DNA of 64,000 nt. It comes from Candidatus Saccharibacteria bacterium UBA1103 (GTDB taxonomy: Bacteria > Patescibacteriota > Saccharimonadia > Saccharimonadales > Saccharimonadaceae). Made by a program: the position numbers and the translations under genes. Below the pieces are notes generated by a model. That model did no database searches and was not told the origin of the DNA. It saw only the letters and a program-made list of their open reading frames with translations. The DNA is taken from the NCBI GenBank assembly GCA_002313515.1, contig DCBQ01000009.1:1-64000 (forward strand), read 5' to 3'. How positions within the stretch are numbered: the stretch's first letter is position 1; each line of letters begins with the position of its first letter. Shown piece after piece: positions 24,505 through 33,296 of the stretch.

Positions 24505-25308
24505 CTAAGAGCAGGTTCCAGTACGAATGCTGTCGGCTGCCCGATAGGCCGCATCAGTAATTTGGTATTCGGGTGACGTGCCGCTACCTAGCCCCGACAA
24601 AACTTCAAGATCAGCCGCCAGATAACGCACTGCGTAGGCGTTAGCTACCGCTTCCGAATTGGTCGCCAAGCGCTGTACCACTGGCGGATCGGTGGCCTGA
24701 CAACGCAGGTAAATGCTGCGATGCGCCAACTCGTGCCGGATGTAATCTAGATAATGCACATCGTGAATCATCTGATCGTAACCAATCCACGCCTTGTTAG
24801 CGTAAACAGTATTAACGTCATCCGGACAATAAAAAGCGATGGTCGCAGAATCAAAATCACCCAGACACAAGACATTCACGTAGTCGTCGTACCAGACAAC
24901 ATCTGCGCCTGCTCGTTTAGCTAGTTGCTCAGCCTTGCCTGAATAACTCCAGCTCCAGCCTGGTTGATAGCTGGCGATCGCCGTATCAATCTGATCAACC
25001 GAATTAGTCGATGTCGTCGAGCTACTATTCGAAGGTGTAGAGCCTGTTGCAGTCACCGTCGCCGATTTGGCACTGGCTGACGAACCGTCGCCACTAATCG
25101 CCTTACCGATATCACCGAACACTGCACCAGTGTTCTTAACAGCGGCAAGCAAGTTGTCGCCTACTGCTTTAGCGTGAGTCTCGATCTCACCAACACCACG
25201 CTTTTGTACCACTGGCACAATTATAAAATCCAGAATCAGCAAGAATACAAAGATTCCCACGAAAGTCTGGGCCAGCCACTTGAGCAGCCCTTTGATAAAA
25301 TCAAGCAT
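24505..25308 (-). CDS. membrane-anchored protein with HExxH-like motif
   Basis: 267 aa from the ATG at 25308, six nt after AAGGAG; a GTG lies one codon upstream. One N-terminal TM helix (about 12-34), a Ser/Thr-rich linker (about 75-105), then a C-terminal domain with IRHELAHRSIYLRC and EAVANAYAVRYLA. HELAH plus a downstream Glu/Asp helix resembles zincin active sites (HExxH...E), so an extracytoplasmic metallopeptidase is plausible. Cys pairs suggest disulfides. The family is not recognised. A promoter lies at 25378-25406. Confidence 0.6.
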   Translation of the reverse strand: MLDFIKGLLKWLAQTFVGIFVFLLILDFIIVPVVQKRGVGEIETHAKAVGDNLLAAVKNTGAVFGDIGKAISGDGSSASAKSATVTATGSTPSNSSSTTSTNSVDQIDTAIASYQPGWSWSYSGKAEQLAKRAGADVVWYDDYVNVLCLGDFDSATIAFYCPDDVNTVYANKAWIGYDQMIHDVHYLDYIRHELAHRSIYLRCQATDPPVVQRLATNSEAVANAYAVRYLAADLEVLSGLGSGTSPEYQITDAAYRAADSIRTGTCS

Positions 25309-25377
25309 CACGGTCTCCTTAGCCGATAGAAAGGTTCAATCAGAGGTGAGAACAACTGCCACCTCAAAACTATTCAT

Positions 25378-25406
25378 ATCATAACACTTTTGCTTAAATG
25401 TGTAAA
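25378..25406 (-). promoter_or_regulatory. promoter of the HExxH protein gene
   Basis: Minus-strand TTTACA (25406-25401), 17-nt spacer, TATGAT (25383-25378). The rest of 25407-25565 shows nothing identifiable. Confidence 0.5.
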
Positions 25407-25565
25407 GCTACCGGAGAACTGTTCATTTATAGTAAAAACACCTTGGGAAGGTCATACTTCTATGCTGAGCTAGAGCTCAACAACCCTCGCCCGCTATTAC
25501 CATCACACCCAATACGATTTTAAAGTACCAGCAATGCCAAAGGTGTAGCCAACCATAAGTAGACC

Positions 25566-25603
25566 ACTTAAAAAGACCTAGCAATATTTCTATCACTAGG
25601 TCT
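25566..25603 (-). terminator. rho-independent terminator of the purA-like/VWA/J operon
   Basis: AGACCTAG (25574-25581) pairs with CTAGGTCT (25596-25603); TTTTTAAG follows on the minus strand. Confidence 0.7.
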
Positions 25604-25617
25604 ATTTTAGGGAAAGG

Positions 25618-26496
25618 CTACAGAGCCAGGACACTATAACGAGGTAGACCAAAGCGATCGTACAAAACGTCGTCATAGTCGCGCAGCAGCTCATCAGAAC
25701 TAGGCAACGACTTGACTGTACAGCCACGCACAAACCGCGACAGCACAGGGTCTACAACAAGGTTACAGTGCAGGAGCTCATCGCATAGTGATTGAATCGC
25801 TCCACCGCCAGATGCAGCATCAATAGCATACGGATCGACGATCACCAGTCCATGACCAGCATGATCGCCATTCTCGTAAACCACCGTATCGTGCAGCCTT
25901 AGTGACAAGTTTGCCTTATCCAACGCCGCACCCAGAAACAAAACGCGCTTAGTCAACCACGCCTGATTCTCGGGCTTAACATGCACCGCCGCCAAGTCAT
26001 CAAACGACCAGATGCGCTTAGCTAGCGGCTTACTGCGCCACGCCACATGATCGCCGTCACTTTGACGAATTGTCGTCCGCTTATCAATATCCGTCACGAT
26101 AACAGGTGTATCATGGAGGATATCAGTCAGTTCGGACAGATCCGCCAACGTAGGAGAGGTGATCGTACTGCGACGAACCGTCAGCCATACGGCGGACGTT
26201 TCTGCAAATACCACCACAGACTCCGTACGCGCAAGTGCCACCATGGTTGAACTGCGCGAAGGTTTACTATCGCTAGCTGAGCCAGAGCTTTTACTCGCGC
26301 TGCGCTGCTGATAGTTACTCCACAGCTCGTTCAAGCGTGCTGTCGCCTCTTCTGCTCTCGGATCGGACGTTCGATCAGGATGGACGTCGCGCAGTAGTCG
26401 ACGATGGTAGATGTCCGCCCGCTTAGCATTATTGCCAAACAGGCTGACAGCATCCACCGCGTCCAGCACAACATTAATTGATGATGCCGCGTCCAT
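25618..26496 (-). CDS. J-domain-like protein
   Basis: 292 aa from the ATG at 26496, one base after the VWA stop, so translationally coupled; the longer frame inside the VWA gene is not used. Residues about 15-65 look like a J domain: YHRRLLRDVHPDR has the HPD triad, followed by EEATARLNELWSNY. A Ser-rich linker precedes a C-terminal region of about 200 aa that I do not recognise (AVWLTVRRSTIT, WRSKPLAKRIWSF). J domains recruit Hsp70. It is the last gene of a three-gene operon with a VWA and a PurA-like protein. Confidence 0.65.
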   Translation of the reverse strand: MDAASSINVVLDAVDAVSLFGNNAKRADIYHRRLLRDVHPDRTSDPRAEEATARLNELWSNYQQRSASKSSGSASDSKPSRSSTMVALARTESVVVFAETSAVWLTVRRSTITSPTLADLSELTDILHDTPVIVTDIDKRTTIRQSDGDHVAWRSKPLAKRIWSFDDLAAVHVKPENQAWLTKRVLFLGAALDKANLSLRLHDTVVYENGDHAGHGLVIVDPYAIDAASGGGAIQSLCDELLHCNLVVDPVLSRFVRGCTVKSLPSSDELLRDYDDVLYDRFGLPRYSVLAL

Positions 26497-26497
26497 A

Positions 26498-27493
26498 TCA
26501 CAGCCCCAAATCAGGCATGCGTTCAACAGTTGTAACACTGTCATTCGCATTGTCTGCCGGGACTACACTAGATCCCATCGCCTCATGCACAGCCGCCACC
26601 TCTTTGCCGGTAAATCCGGCTACCACCAGATCAGTCAGCAGGTCGGTTGAGGTCTGTTCAGCTGTCGCCAGCAAGGCAACAATCATTGCCGGTGCCAACG
26701 AGGCGTCATGGATTTTCATGACGTGCTGCGCACCAACTAACTGCGAATATTGTTTGTAGCTTTTTTGGCACTCAGCCTGAGTGGATCGTCCTCTGCTGTC
26801 ATACATCGGGATAAGCACATAGATATTCCAATGCTCAGCCGCCGCACGGAAAACCGAGACTGCGTCCAGATTGCCCTGCGGCTGCCGGTCGCCCACGAAT
26901 TTCCGCACCTGGCTAGGTGTCAAATCCAGCGCTCGCTCGTCCCCAACGATGAACAGATAGCCCTTTCGTTGACGTTTCTCCCACGAGTCGATTGACGTGT
27001 GATATGCCGCATAGTACGCCAGTAGCGTGCTAGTCTCACCGCCATTGCCACCGCCACAACGCTCGAGATACAGATTGTCCAGCTCATCGTCGATCTTGTT
27101 GTCGGACTCGAACTGGCCAAACTGCAGCGGAACGAGGTCACAGTTCGCATCGCCATATGCGGCGATTGCAATCTGCGGATCTTCGACCATGCCATGCCGG
27201 ATGATGGTGCCAAAGATCTCCTTGCCTTTTTGTTGCAAAATGGCAGGATTATCGCCCATCGATCCGGTCGCGTCCATGCCGATGATAATCGGCGTAACGT
27301 TAGGCATAGCAGCGCTGTCGCGTGCCTCACGAGTCGTCGGCTTGCCGTTAGGCATAACGTTCAGTGACTCGTGTGCTTCATATATCCCGGTCTGTTCAAC
27401 TTTTTTGGTATAGTCGAAAACATGGCCGGAAATAATCTTCGTACGAATCACGCGATCGTACACATCACTGCTATAATTTGCACTTCCACCCAT
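26498..27493 (-). CDS. VWA-domain protein
   Basis: 331 aa, AAAGGAATTACT before the ATG. The VWA fold spans about residues 68-260: PIIIGMDATGSMGDNP is a MIDAS (DxTGS), ETSTLLAYYAAYHT holds the second Thr and FIVGDERALD the later Asp. No signal peptide, so cytoplasmic. VWA proteins bind partner proteins through a metal; pairing with a J-domain protein suggests protein remodelling. The operon's third partner is PurA-like. Confidence 0.75.
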   Translation of the reverse strand: MGGSANYSSDVYDRVIRTKIISGHVFDYTKKVEQTGIYEAHESLNVMPNGKPTTREARDSAAMPNVTPIIIGMDATGSMGDNPAILQQKGKEIFGTIIRHGMVEDPQIAIAAYGDANCDLVPLQFGQFESDNKIDDELDNLYLERCGGGNGGETSTLLAYYAAYHTSIDSWEKRQRKGYLFIVGDERALDLTPSQVRKFVGDRQPQGNLDAVSVFRAAAEHWNIYVLIPMYDSRGRSTQAECQKSYKQYSQLVGAQHVMKIHDASLAPAMIVALLATAEQTSTDLLTDLVVAGFTGKEVAAVHEAMGSSVVPADNANDSVTTVERMPDLGL

Positions 27494-27524
27494 AGTAATT
27501 CCTTTCTATGCTGGGGGGTGATTT

Positions 27525-28691
27525 TTACAGGCTAGTTTGCCAATGCTCCACTGACTGACCTTGGCCAGTCATTACAACTGGAGCATTATTAGCTATCTTG
27601 GATAAGGTTGAAGCAACATCATCCACCTCCATTCTCTGTCTGTCATGCATTATTGCATGAGGATCCTGATCAATGCAGGATACAGCCAAGCAATTAGGCT
27701 GTACCGCATTAATCGCCTTCTTGAACAAGTCTGCATCAAGTAGTCCGGTACGCATGGCACCAGCCCATTTATACGGCTTATTATCATCTGGATACGCTGG
27801 CACAAATGACCCTTCGGTTGGAAATGGCCCCGCACCATGGCGCGTGTGATAGGTCCGGCTAATGCCAAGTACCCGCAGATCCGCAGGAATGCCCCGGCAT
27901 AGCTCGTACGCACGTTGCGGCGTCATATCTCCATCAGTTATATGAGGATAGAAACCGTAGCGCTCGTCCAGCAAAATACCCTGGGCTGATTCAAAAATTA
28001 GCTGGGCATTCGGTTGGCACTTGATGTATCGCGCAACAAACTCACGCGTGTCATGAACAAAGTTCACGCCGCATGCAGTCATGTCGCAATAAGCAGAGTG
28101 TAGGTCGATACATAGTTGCTGCAAATCAACGCCCGTTACGTCCACGCCGAATTTGGCGTTAATCCACTTAGCCACCAGTGACAATTTGTCATATAGCGCA
28201 AACGGGGCAGCTATATCTGCCATACGCGGAGTTTGATCTGGGCACTCTCGCTCGTATTCACGGGCGATATGAATACCTTGGCCAGTCGAGCCATGTCGAT
28301 CATTACCACGACGCTCTTCGATTTCACAGATTGCGTGAGCGTGCAGCTTAGTTAGTAGCGGCGCATCACACGCCACCGCCAGCTTTTCCAGTATATTTCC
28401 ACAGCAATTCGACAGGTCATCGGCTTCATGCATCAGCGCAAGAGGCTCAATCAGCATATCCGAATCCAACAGGGTCGAACAGCCGGACAGCGTCCCCGAG
28501 CCAAACTGTGAAAACGTGTGGTGAATACCGCTAATTCTCACGTTGTGCTGAGCCTGTGGGCCGCCGTTATGACGAATCACCAAAACCGGAATGCCTTGAT
28601 TGCGTCGTTTTTCAGATAAGGTGGCAACCGCCATTCCCTTACCTTCGTCGCCGAAGCCTAGACCAACAACTGCTATTGGTGATAGCACCAT
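27525..28691 (-). CDS. adenylosuccinate-synthetase-like enzyme (PurA paralogue)
   Basis: 388 aa from the ATG at 28691, after GAAAGGATCT; the frame is open 30 codons further but lacks a ribosome site. PurA motifs are kept in altered form: GLGFGDEGKGMAV (catalytic Asp kept), RHNGGPQAQHNV (His kept), GSTGQGIHIAREYE, FESAQGILLDERYGFYPHIT, RTYHTRHGAGPFPTE and MRTGLLDADLF. The TKLD nucleotide motif is SCIDQD, lacking Lys, and the C-terminus is about 40 aa shorter than E. coli PurA. It ligates Asp or a similar group to a purine nucleotide by analogy; the real substrate is unknown. The operon with VWA and J-domain genes argues against housekeeping IMP conversion. Confidence 0.75.
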   Translation of the reverse strand: MVLSPIAVVGLGFGDEGKGMAVATLSEKRRNQGIPVLVIRHNGGPQAQHNVRISGIHHTFSQFGSGTLSGCSTLLDSDMLIEPLALMHEADDLSNCCGNILEKLAVACDAPLLTKLHAHAICEIEERRGNDRHGSTGQGIHIAREYERECPDQTPRMADIAAPFALYDKLSLVAKWINAKFGVDVTGVDLQQLCIDLHSAYCDMTACGVNFVHDTREFVARYIKCQPNAQLIFESAQGILLDERYGFYPHITDGDMTPQRAYELCRGIPADLRVLGISRTYHTRHGAGPFPTEGSFVPAYPDDNKPYKWAGAMRTGLLDADLFKKAINAVQPNCLAVSCIDQDPHAIMHDRQRMEVDDVASTLSKIANNAPVVMTGQGQSVEHWQTSL

Positions 28692-28803
28692 AGATCCTTT
28701 CTCTAAAATGAAAAGTACAAAATAGCGAGCTCTATCGCCCGCCACTTTTAATATTATTCCACAATAAAGCCAATATTGCAAGCTTTGTCAATTACCCGTA
28801 TGT

Positions 28804-29985
28804 CTACTCCGACTCTTCGTCGCCACCCAGCAGCTTCTTGCCCTTGATCTCGTAACGCAATCCAGTTAATTCGGAGGTCATATAGTCGTCGTTCAGTAGG
28901 CCCACAAAAGTGTCGACGTCCTTCTTGTCCATGATAATAATTGCGCCATCGTCAGTGGTCATCAGATCCAGCGCCATGTCCTCGGCATATTTAACCAGCT
29001 CATCCTGCGGCTTGGTACCTAGCTCCATGTTCTGTAGCTTGTTAATAATCTTCGGTCGCCCCGCAATCATGGTATTAAGGTCTTGCCCCTCCGGGAAGTT
29101 CAGATTATAACGCGACATAATCTGCTCGACCTTCTTGTCGGTGATCGCCTGCTTCTTGTAGGCGTAGCCGAACATCGCCTCGAACTTCTTCGGCGCAAAG
29201 GCGAAGATGCGTAGGTTTTTATCACTGCTGCCCTCTTCGGCCGCGTCACCACAGATTAGTACCTGGTTGTCCGTTGGCACCTTAAAGGCACTGACCGGCT
29301 TAAAGCTATCCAGCTTGCCATCCTCATCGATCTGCCAGGCGGTACGCTCGTTTAGACTAGAGCTGCCCGAAATCTGTTTGCAGACATAAAACGGTTCGAT
29401 ATCTTTATGGGTGAAGCGCGCCACCACCATCTTAATGGTCTTGAACTCGTGGTTATACTCGTCAAATGTTTCAATGGTTTCGCGCTCGTGCTCAATCACG
29501 GTCAGGACGTGGTTGGCGTTGGCCACCTGCTTCTGAGTGGAGTACAGTAGCACACCCGGCTCGGCTTCGGACTTCTCAAAGGCGCGCACCTCCATACCTA
29601 GACCTGCGCCCTTCTCAATCTCGTTTAGAATTTCCAGGATGAATACTGGCGCTACTTGCGGCATCAGCTCCTTGGCAATCGGTAACTGGTAAACCGTATA
29701 GTGTTTGTTGACCAGGAACAGCTCGACGTCCAAGTCATTCTTAATACGGCTAATATTGTTAGCCCAGGCAAAAATATCAAAACTGTTAACTTTAGTCAGG
29801 CCCTCGGGACGTTCGGGCGCGTAGTGCACCACAGCGGTAGTATCCACCTGCACCTCGTCCTGCTGGCGCGCCATTTCCATTTCGATATCACGCTCGGCTG
29901 GCTCGGCAGTTTCAGTCTCAGCATCTGTATCGGTCGCAGGCTCCCCTTCCGCCTGCATTTTCTTCTCAGTATCTTCCTCGTTCAT
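28804..29985 (-). CDS. unknown protein, possibly DUF4868 (KwaB-like)
   Basis: 393 aa; an acidic Glu/Thr/Ala-rich N-terminus of about 65 aa, no TM. The C-terminal part (FAPKKFEAMFGYAYKKQ, KIINKLQNMELG, DGAIIIMDKKDVDTFVGLL, NDDYMTSELTGLRYEIKGKK) resembles my recollection of DUF4868 proteins such as the Kiwa component KwaB, especially the ending L.dDYm.S.LTg..Y..k.K. This is tentative. No KwaA-like membrane gene is adjacent. TATAAT (in TGTTATAAT) is seven nt before the ATG, so it is leaderless. It has a 112-nt gap to the purA-like gene. Confidence 0.4.
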   Translation of the reverse strand: MNEEDTEKKMQAEGEPATDTDAETETAEPAERDIEMEMARQQDEVQVDTTAVVHYAPERPEGLTKVNSFDIFAWANNISRIKNDLDVELFLVNKHYTVYQLPIAKELMPQVAPVFILEILNEIEKGAGLGMEVRAFEKSEAEPGVLLYSTQKQVANANHVLTVIEHERETIETFDEYNHEFKTIKMVVARFTHKDIEPFYVCKQISGSSSLNERTAWQIDEDGKLDSFKPVSAFKVPTDNQVLICGDAAEEGSSDKNLRIFAFAPKKFEAMFGYAYKKQAITDKKVEQIMSRYNLNFPEGQDLNTMIAGRPKIINKLQNMELGTKPQDELVKYAEDMALDLMTTDDGAIIIMDKKDVDTFVGLLNDDYMTSELTGLRYEIKGKKLLGGDEESE

Positions 29986-30082
29986 AAGAGATATTATAAC
30001 ATAGCGGGAGATGAAAAATAGGGAGCCAGCCGTATAGGCTAACTCCCTAGGGGTTTGCTAAGCGGAGAACCACACCAAATCA

Positions 30083-31168
30083 TTATTGACGTGACGGTAT
30101 GCTGTGCGCCAGTGTTTCGGCCACGTATCCACGCAAATCCGGAGCCTGCATCAGGTATTGCACAAAGCGCTCTTTCTGATCGGGTTCTTGTATTGCGTAG
30201 ACAAAACGCGCAAAGTTCAAGCTTGGCACATCACCCGTAGTTAGCCAGCGGCCAGCCACGCCGAGCGCCAACACGCTGTAGCCATCATCTGCCATTGCAT
30301 TAATAGCATCCACGGTATTGAACTCGCGAAAACCCGGATCCTTGGCAGACTTCGGACCATTTGGCTGATAGCCCGCCCGCAAAGCGTAGTTGAAGATGTC
30401 ATATGGCAAAATCATGCGACCCAGCGAAGCGATATGCGATGGCGCATGCTCAGCACTAGCCTTTTCAGCTAAGCGCTTAACGCGGCCTTGCAAGAAACGG
30501 TTACCCTTAGCGGTGTGACTGTACTCAGCCTCGTGATCACCGAAGTCAAAGGTGCCAAACTTGGAAACTTCCTCTTTCGACACCTCTTGCGCCATCATCA
30601 TGATATCCGCCGACCCGTTCTTGTACTCCTGTACTAGTTGTGCCGACGGATTCTCACCGAGCACGTCATCATCAGCATATGCAACCAGGTAAGAATAACC
30701 CGGTTCGAACATACCCTTCTGGTACAGCGTATAAAGCGGTGAGAAGTTGCCATACGGCAGTTCTGGATCCTGCTCGACAATGTCTACCGGATAGCCCTGG
30801 ATTTCGCGCAAGCGCTTCGCCAGGCTAACCTTATACATGCTACCACTATCCTCAAGATAGCTCAGATATTCTGGATCGATCTCCTTAAAGATCTCCTGGT
30901 AGCGCCGAACAGCACGACCCTTGCGTGCCACCAAAACGACACGCCCAAAGCCAGACTCGAGCAATTCTCGTACACGCAAAACGATAATCGACTCACCGTC
31001 TTTGAGGTCTAGTACATCCTTAGACCCTAGCAGCCCAGCGGTTTGACCCGCTCGACCACCAAAGCCACCCGATAGCAAAATTGCAAACTCCATACAAAGC
31101 TTAAAGTTGGACCGAGTTACAGCACTCAACTTTTCACCTGGCTCGATCTTCGGTTTTGACACTAGCAT
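30083..31168 (-). CDS. GalU-like sugar-nucleotidyltransferase
   Basis: 361 aa, AGGAGGAAAGT before the ATG. A nucleotidyltransferase (GT-A) fold: EFAILLSGGFGGRAGQT as the G-rich loop, SYLVAYADDDVLGENP as the metal/substrate Asp region, KFGTFDFGD, and a GalU-like end FNTVDAINAMADDGYSVLALGVAGRWLTTGD. The family makes NDP-sugars from NTP and sugar-1-phosphate. The glycine loop departs from GGxGTR, so the substrate is uncertain; it has a 30-aa N-terminal extension. Confidence 0.65.
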   Translation of the reverse strand: MLVSKPKIEPGEKLSAVTRSNFKLCMEFAILLSGGFGGRAGQTAGLLGSKDVLDLKDGESIIVLRVRELLESGFGRVVLVARKGRAVRRYQEIFKEIDPEYLSYLEDSGSMYKVSLAKRLREIQGYPVDIVEQDPELPYGNFSPLYTLYQKGMFEPGYSYLVAYADDDVLGENPSAQLVQEYKNGSADIMMMAQEVSKEEVSKFGTFDFGDHEAEYSHTAKGNRFLQGRVKRLAEKASAEHAPSHIASLGRMILPYDIFNYALRAGYQPNGPKSAKDPGFREFNTVDAINAMADDGYSVLALGVAGRWLTTGDVPSLNFARFVYAIQEPDQKERFVQYLMQAPDLRGYVAETLAHSIPSRQ

Positions 31169-31261
31169 ACTTTCCTCCTAGCCTGAAAAGTTCGATTGAT
31201 ATTAGCACAAGCCCACCAGATCGACTCATACCAAATTAGTTATATTATATCACAAATTTAT

Positions 31262-31360
31262 CACCTCCCTTTCATAGAAGGATGTGACACATAAAAACCA
31301 AAGTCCCGCCCTGTCAAGGGCGGGCAAGCTGGCGACGTAGTCGCCGCTGGGTGGGTTTTT
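31262..31360 (+). repeat. palindromic elements downstream of gatB
   Basis: A CCTCCCTTT-type hairpin (31264-31282) precedes a full two-hairpin element (31300-31360): CCCGCCCT/AGGGCGGG, then GGCGAC/GTCGCC and GCTGGGTGGGTTTTT. It is about 90% like the copy at 23026-23086. On the minus strand the CCCGCCC stem is followed by ACTTTGGTTTTT, so it could terminate gatB. Confidence 0.75.
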
Positions 31361-31369
31361 AATAGCTGT

Positions 31370-32857
31370 TTAGCTCAGCTTCTTCCGCAGAATCTCTTGA
31401 GCCAGGGAAGGATTAGCCTTACCTTTAGAGACCTTCATGACCTGGCCGACCAAGAAGCCGATTACCTTCTCGTTACCGGCCTTGAAATCGGCAACCGCCT
31501 TAGCACACTTCGGATCGGCAATTACTGCGTCCACAATCTTCTCGATTGCGCCGCTATCGCTAACCTGCAACAGATTCTTAGCCTTCGCAATCTCCTCTGG
31601 GTCCTGGTCATTATTTAGAAGCTCCGCAAAGATCTCTTTACCGGCAGTCGAGGATACCTTTTTCTCCGCCAGCATCTGCGCTAACTTCACTAGGTTGTCT
31701 ACGCTTGGTAGGTTCAGCTCCTTCTTCGCTGCATCGGTATCATCTTCTGCAGGTAATGACGAGGCGAACATGTTAGCGATACGGCGTGCCACATCGGCAC
31801 CAGCCTGATCAATAATCCGGCTCACCAATTCTGCCACAATCTCAGTATTTAGGAGTACCTGGACCACCGAATCATCAACGTTCATAGTTGCAAACTTTGC
31901 CCGGTACTGCGCCGGCATCATCGGAAAGTCCGCCTGCATCTCCGCAATATCCGCGTCGGTCAACACAACTGGCGGAATATCAGCATCCGGCATATAGCGA
32001 TAGTCCTGGGCATTTTCCTTACCGCGCTGCTTGAAGGTCTGTTGCTTGTTCTCATCCCAGCCACGAGTCTGTTGCTCAACTTCACCACCGTCTTCTAGCA
32101 ACTCAATCTGGCGATTAATCTCGTACTCGGTGGCTCGTTCTACTGCACGGAAAGAGTTCAGGTTCTTCAATTCAGTGCGAGTTCCTAGCTTATCACCTGG
32201 CTTTGCCACGGAAATGTTGACGTCAAAGCGCATATTGCCGTGGTATAAATCGCCGATGGTTACCTTAGCAAAGGTCATCAGTAGGTGCAGCTCCTCGGCA
32301 TAGGCCCGTGCCATCTTAGCTGAGTGCATATCTGGCTCTGATACGATCTCGACCAGTGGCGTGCCAGCGCGGTTTAAGTCAACTAACGAGTGATCGCTAA
32401 AGTGCGTCAGCTTACCTGCGTCCTCCTCAACGTGAGCATGGTGAATACGCACCGTCTCGCCACTTGGCAAGTCCACATGACCACCAATGATTAGCGGATT
32501 ATACATCTGCGAGATTTGATAGCCCTTAGGAAGGTCTGGATAGAAATAATGCTTACGATCAAAACGGCTAACGTGTGCAATCTCACTGTTCAACGCCTTG
32601 CCTGCTCGCGCCGCCAAACGAATCGCTTCGTGGTTCAATACCGGAAGCATACCCGGCAAAGCATAGTCAATTACGCTAACTTTGGTGTTCGGCTCGGCAT
32701 CGCGCGCATCATTATCAGTTGCACTGAACAGCTTCGTAGCACTATTTAACTGCACATGGCACTCAATACCAATCGTCGGCAGATAGCCCTTAACCAAATA
32801 TTTGCTGGCATCACCGTCAATATGCGTGCCGTGTTCACCTGCGTTTCCTAAACTCAT
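31370..32857 (-). CDS. gatB: Asp/Glu-tRNA amidotransferase subunit B
   Basis: 495 aa. LPTIGIECHVQLNSATKLFS, DYALPGMLPVLNHEAIRLA, RFDRKHYFYPDLPKGYQISQ, EEDAGKLTH, VDLNRAGTPLVEIVSEPD and the C-terminal GatB/Yqey domain are diagnostic. With GatA and GatC it converts Glu-tRNA(Gln) and Asp-tRNA(Asn). AGGAGGAGATAG precedes the ATG. Confidence 0.97.
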   Translation of the reverse strand: MSLGNAGEHGTHIDGDASKYLVKGYLPTIGIECHVQLNSATKLFSATDNDARDAEPNTKVSVIDYALPGMLPVLNHEAIRLAARAGKALNSEIAHVSRFDRKHYFYPDLPKGYQISQMYNPLIIGGHVDLPSGETVRIHHAHVEEDAGKLTHFSDHSLVDLNRAGTPLVEIVSEPDMHSAKMARAYAEELHLLMTFAKVTIGDLYHGNMRFDVNISVAKPGDKLGTRTELKNLNSFRAVERATEYEINRQIELLEDGGEVEQQTRGWDENKQQTFKQRGKENAQDYRYMPDADIPPVVLTDADIAEMQADFPMMPAQYRAKFATMNVDDSVVQVLLNTEIVAELVSRIIDQAGADVARRIANMFASSLPAEDDTDAAKKELNLPSVDNLVKLAQMLAEKKVSSTAGKEIFAELLNNDQDPEEIAKAKNLLQVSDSGAIEKIVDAVIADPKCAKAVADFKAGNEKVIGFLVGQVMKVSKGKANPSLAQEILRKKLS

Positions 32858-32867
32858 CTATCTCCTC

Positions 32868-33296
32868 CTATATCGCACCCAGTTCCTTCAGGGCATTTTT
32901 ATATATTGCTAGCATACGTTTTGATACCTTGCGGTCAATCTTAGCATCCACCTCGTGGGCAATCTTGTTGCGAATCTTGTGCGCCGCCCACACGGCATCA
33001 ATATTACTAAACCGACCGTTAGATTTCTTCAGTCGGTCCCCCATGTCTTTGCCGGGGACACCCAGTTCCCTCAGCGCTCGATCCAATAATTTATCCGCCG
33101 ACAGAATTGAGAACTGATAGGTGGCGTCGTTCGCCTTATCTAAATTATTTTCAATCTGCAGCCAATCGGTGCGGTACTTTTCCTTATCCAGTACCTTACC
33201 CTTGCCGCGTGCCGTAATCAGGATAGCCAGTAGCACCACCCCAACCACCAACACCACTAGCAGCATTAGCAAGGTTGGTAAAACTGAGTCGCCCAT
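32868..33296 (-). CDS. membrane protein with HEPN-like RNxxxH motif, inside gatCAB
   Basis: 142 aa: one N-terminal TM helix (about 7-29) and a cytoplasmic helical domain. HKIRNKIAHEVD holds RNKIAH, matching the HEPN ribonuclease motif R(polar)x3H. HEPN-like four-helix proteins include RNases and non-catalytic RNA or nucleotide binders. The gene starts on the last base(s) of gatA and is followed by gatB after 10 nt, so it is co-expressed with the tRNA amidotransferase. Function is unknown; tRNA-related action is an inference from context. Confidence 0.65.
   Translation of the reverse strand: MGDSVLPTLLMLLVVLVVGVVLLAILITARGKGKVLDKEKYRTDWLQIENNLDKANDATYQFSILSADKLLDRALRELGVPGKDMGDRLKKSNGRFSNIDAVWAAHKIRNKIAHEVDAKIDRKVSKRMLAIYKNALKELGAI

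Noticed and set aside
27525..28691. Calling this gene plain purA
   Set aside because: Core motifs are diverged, the C-terminus is short and the operon partners are not purine genes; kept as PurA-like.
28804..29985. Calling a complete Kiwa system
   Set aside because: No KwaA-like membrane gene is adjacent, and the DUF4868 match is by eye only.
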